Shown in pieces: positions 62,275 through 64,000 of a stretch of DNA of 64,000 bases (position 1 is its first letter; each line of letters starts with the position of its first letter). The translations under genes were made by a program, and so were the position numbers. The stretch is from Cytobacillus kochii (lineage in GTDB: Bacteria > Bacillota > Bacilli > Bacillales > Cytobacillaceae). The notes beneath the pieces are model-generated. The model ran no database searches, was not told the DNA's origin, and saw only the letters and a program-made list of their open reading frames with translations. The stretch covers positions 267,616 to 331,615 of the forward strand of contig NZ_JAIVAM010000007.1 in NCBI RefSeq assembly GCF_020171845.1, in the 5' to 3' direction.

Positions 62275-63678
62275 ATGATATATTTGTCGATTGATAAGAA
62301 GGTAAAAGAAAAGTTCATCTATCAACAGATTTATGAAGAAATAAAAAAAAACATACTAATCGGACGAATTCAACCAAATGAAAAATTGCTCCCTAAAAGA
62401 GTTCTAGCTCATCAACTAAAAGTAAGCTTAAACTCTGTAATAAACGCCTATGATCAATTACTTGCAGAAGGATACATATACACATTAGAAAGAAAGGGAT
62501 ACTTTGCCGAACGGATACAGGCATTTGTCAGTCAAGAAGAAATACTTAACCCCTTACTAGCAGATTTAAAAGAAAGTGTAACCGATAAAAGCGGTTGGAT
62601 TTCACTGTCCCATATGACAGCTAATACTTCGGATTTTCCATTTAAAGAATGGATAAGAAGTCAACAAAAAGCCATCTTAGTGCATCAAAATGAGCTTTCA
62701 GAAATTATTCATCCCCAAGGTCCTTATATTGTTAGAGAAACAATTGCTCGCTTAGTTGCCTTCAACCGAGGAGTTATTTGTGAACCTGAACAGGTCGTGA
62801 TTGGAGATGGTACAATTTCTTTAATTAGACAATTAATGGATATTCAGAATAAAAATTCTGTAATAAGTATAGAAAACCCAGGATATCAGCGATTATATAA
62901 ATTACTAGAAAGAATGAAATTTCAAGTACTTCCAGTAAACATGGATAATAAAGGAATTAAAATCAAGGAAATCCAACCCTCTCATTTCGTTTTTGTCACC
63001 CCATCCCACCAATTCCCTACAGGTATCATCATGCCTATTTCTAGACGAATTGAATTATTAAATTGGGCGTCTGAAGGGGAGGATCGTTATATCGTTGAAG
63101 ATGATTATGATAGTGAGTTCAAATATGAAACAGATAATATCCCATCCCTACAAAGCCTAGATAGAAATCAGCGCGTAATTTATATAGGAACATTTTCAAA
63201 AACAATGCTACCCGGCTTACGTATTAGTTATATGGTGTTACCACCAAAACTCTTAAGAATCTATCGCCACAAATATGCCGATCTAATGCAGCCTAGTAAC
63301 ACCCTTAACCTATTTGCCTTGCATTATTTTATTGAAAGTGGAGGATATCAAAAACATGTGAAGAGAATGAATAGTTATTATGAAACAAAGAGAAAAATAT
63401 TAATAAAAGAGCTAGCCAATCGATTTGGAGACAATCTCCAAATCGATAATATCCCAGCAGGACTTCATATTTTCATTCACATTAAGAGTAATAAAGATTA
63501 TGAGGAAATCGAGGAAAGAGCACGACAACTAAGATTAGAAATCTATACAATGAAACGTTTCCTATTAACAGAAAACAAACAAAAAAGCGGGTTGATTAAC
63601 CTTGTAATTGGCTTTGCTAATTTGCCAGAGGATAAAATAAAAGAAGCTGTCAATCGCTTATTTCAAGTTTTTCATTAA
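62275..63678 (+). CDS. gabR: GabR-like MocR-family regulator
   Basis: The 467-residue protein has a GntR winged helix at the start (IYQQIYEEIKKNILIGRIQP, then LKVSLNSVINAYDQLLAEGY). An aminotransferase-like domain follows, with HQFPTGIIMPISRR, VEDDYDSEFKYE and the PLP Lys in GTFSKTMLPGLRISYM. I chose ATG 62275 after AAGGAGG; the earlier ATG 62236 has no site. Being divergent from gabT, it is best read as the activator of gabTD that senses 4-aminobutyrate through PLP. Confidence 0.9.
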   Translation: MIYLSIDKKVKEKFIYQQIYEEIKKNILIGRIQPNEKLLPKRVLAHQLKVSLNSVINAYDQLLAEGYIYTLERKGYFAERIQAFVSQEEILNPLLADLKESVTDKSGWISLSHMTANTSDFPFKEWIRSQQKAILVHQNELSEIIHPQGPYIVRETIARLVAFNRGVICEPEQVVIGDGTISLIRQLMDIQNKNSVISIENPGYQRLYKLLERMKFQVLPVNMDNKGIKIKEIQPSHFVFVTPSHQFPTGIIMPISRRIELLNWASEGEDRYIVEDDYDSEFKYETDNIPSLQSLDRNQRVIYIGTFSKTMLPGLRISYMVLPPKLLRIYRHKYADLMQPSNTLNLFALHYFIESGGYQKHVKRMNSYYETKRKILIKELANRFGDNLQIDNIPAGLHIFIHIKSNKDYEEIEERARQLRLEIYTMKRFLLTENKQKSGLINLVIGFANLPEDKIKEAVNRLFQVFH

Positions 63679-63887
63679 GAATAAGATATGACACGTTATA
63701 CTATTTTAACTACAGTAGCGCCCTATTAAAATGGAAATCGAGAATGAGAGAGGCTGAACCTGTTGAGAACCTATGCCTTTCTAAGTAAGAGCTGATATCC
63801 CAACCCAAATTGCAAATGACTTCGCACATCAATTATCAAGTGAAGTAACAAAATATTTAGTACACAAAAAAGCTTTGGATTTGTTAA
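63679..63887. other. Gene-free stretch before the terminal IS
   Basis: I see no gene. The sequence AGCGCCCTATTAAAATGG near 63717 resembles the AAGCGCCCTTTAATGG motif found at 18-20 kb. Confidence 0.4.
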
Positions 63888-64000
63888 TGTCCCCTTTAAG
63901 TAGACATTCAAAAAAACCTTCATGTTACCATGAAGGAAAGAATGCTACTTGGAGGGGATTTTTCTATGGCAAAGAAAGGACAAACTTTTAATAGTTATTC
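63888..64000 (+). mobile_element. Left end of an IS3-like insertion sequence (cut by window end)
   Basis: TGTCCCC-TTTAAGTAGACA at 63888 is similar to the reverse complement of the IS3-type ends at 18.1 and 59.3 kb (CCCC/CCCA, then AAAGTTAGACA). A hairpin CCTTCATG-ttac-CATGAAGG follows at 63917-63936. A transposase reading frame starts 30 bases after it. The right end lies outside the window. Confidence 0.6.
63966..64000 (+). CDS. IS3-family transposase orfA, N-terminus only (truncated by window)
   Basis: ATG 63966 follows GGAGGGG and reads MAKKGQTFNSY before the window ends. MAKKGQ-x-F-x-x-Y is a common start of IS3-family OrfA proteins with a helix-turn-helix. Only 11 codons are visible. 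Confidence 0.55.
   Translation, partial: MAKKGQTFNSY

Overview
The window is low-GC DNA with strong purine-rich Shine-Dalgarno sites (AAGGAGG type), frequent TTG/GTG starts, diacyl-type lipoproteins, an AbrB fragment, MocR/GabR-, PadR- and CsoR-type regulators and a CwlC-like amidase. Together these point to a Bacillaceae chromosome (Bacillus/Oceanobacillus/Virgibacillus/Lysinibacillus type). No rRNA, tRNA, CRISPR array or phage structural module was seen. Most of the window is accessory metabolism and transport, with a decayed zone at about 17-23 kb.

Layout. 0-1.6 kb: aldehyde dehydrogenase end plus iron-type alcohol dehydrogenase. 1.63-1.75 kb: a nested palindromic element. 2.6-3.2 kb: a 51-bp tandem array. 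3.4-7.4 kb: Fur-box-controlled iron-siderophore ABC importer (binding lipoprotein, two FecCD permeases, ATPase; genes overlap). 7.6-12.4 kb: AbrB fragment, two MFS exporters and a MocR regulator. 12.5-17.6 kb: copper module (copZ, copA, secreted His-rich protein, thioredoxin-fold protein, small siroheme reductase-like protein) with three CsoR-like operators but a frameshifted csoR. 17.7-23 kb: remnants of IS3, IS110 and Tn554-type elements and broken membrane genes, mixed with intact DinB, Lrp, isochorismatase, hydrolase and SRPBCC genes. 23.5-32 kb: cold-shock gene, GAF-STAS protein, amidase, PadR-ChrA, small membrane proteins, PadR-VanZ, ClbS-like protein. 33.3-42.3 kb: AlkD-like protein, an unusual peptide ABC importer, and an AtoE-type fatty-acid permease. 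42.5-44.6 kb: NERD protein and a second 51-bp array. 44.7-53 kb: homoprotocatechuate (4-hydroxyphenylacetate) meta-cleavage cluster in two divergent arms around a LysR gene. 53-59 kb: symporter, two M20 amidohydrolases and a divergent sigma-54 activator with a clear -24/-12 promoter. 59.4-63.7 kb: gabD, gabT and gabR. 63.9 kb to end: start of an IS3-like element.

Links between modules. The homoprotocatechuate pathway ends in pyruvate plus succinic semialdehyde, and gabD (59.4 kb) can oxidise the latter. The most unusual locus is the peptide importer at 34.2-40.9 kb. Its binding protein reads as a circular permutation (C-terminal lobe first), both permeases carry large N-terminal extensions, and the two ATPases are fused into one chain.
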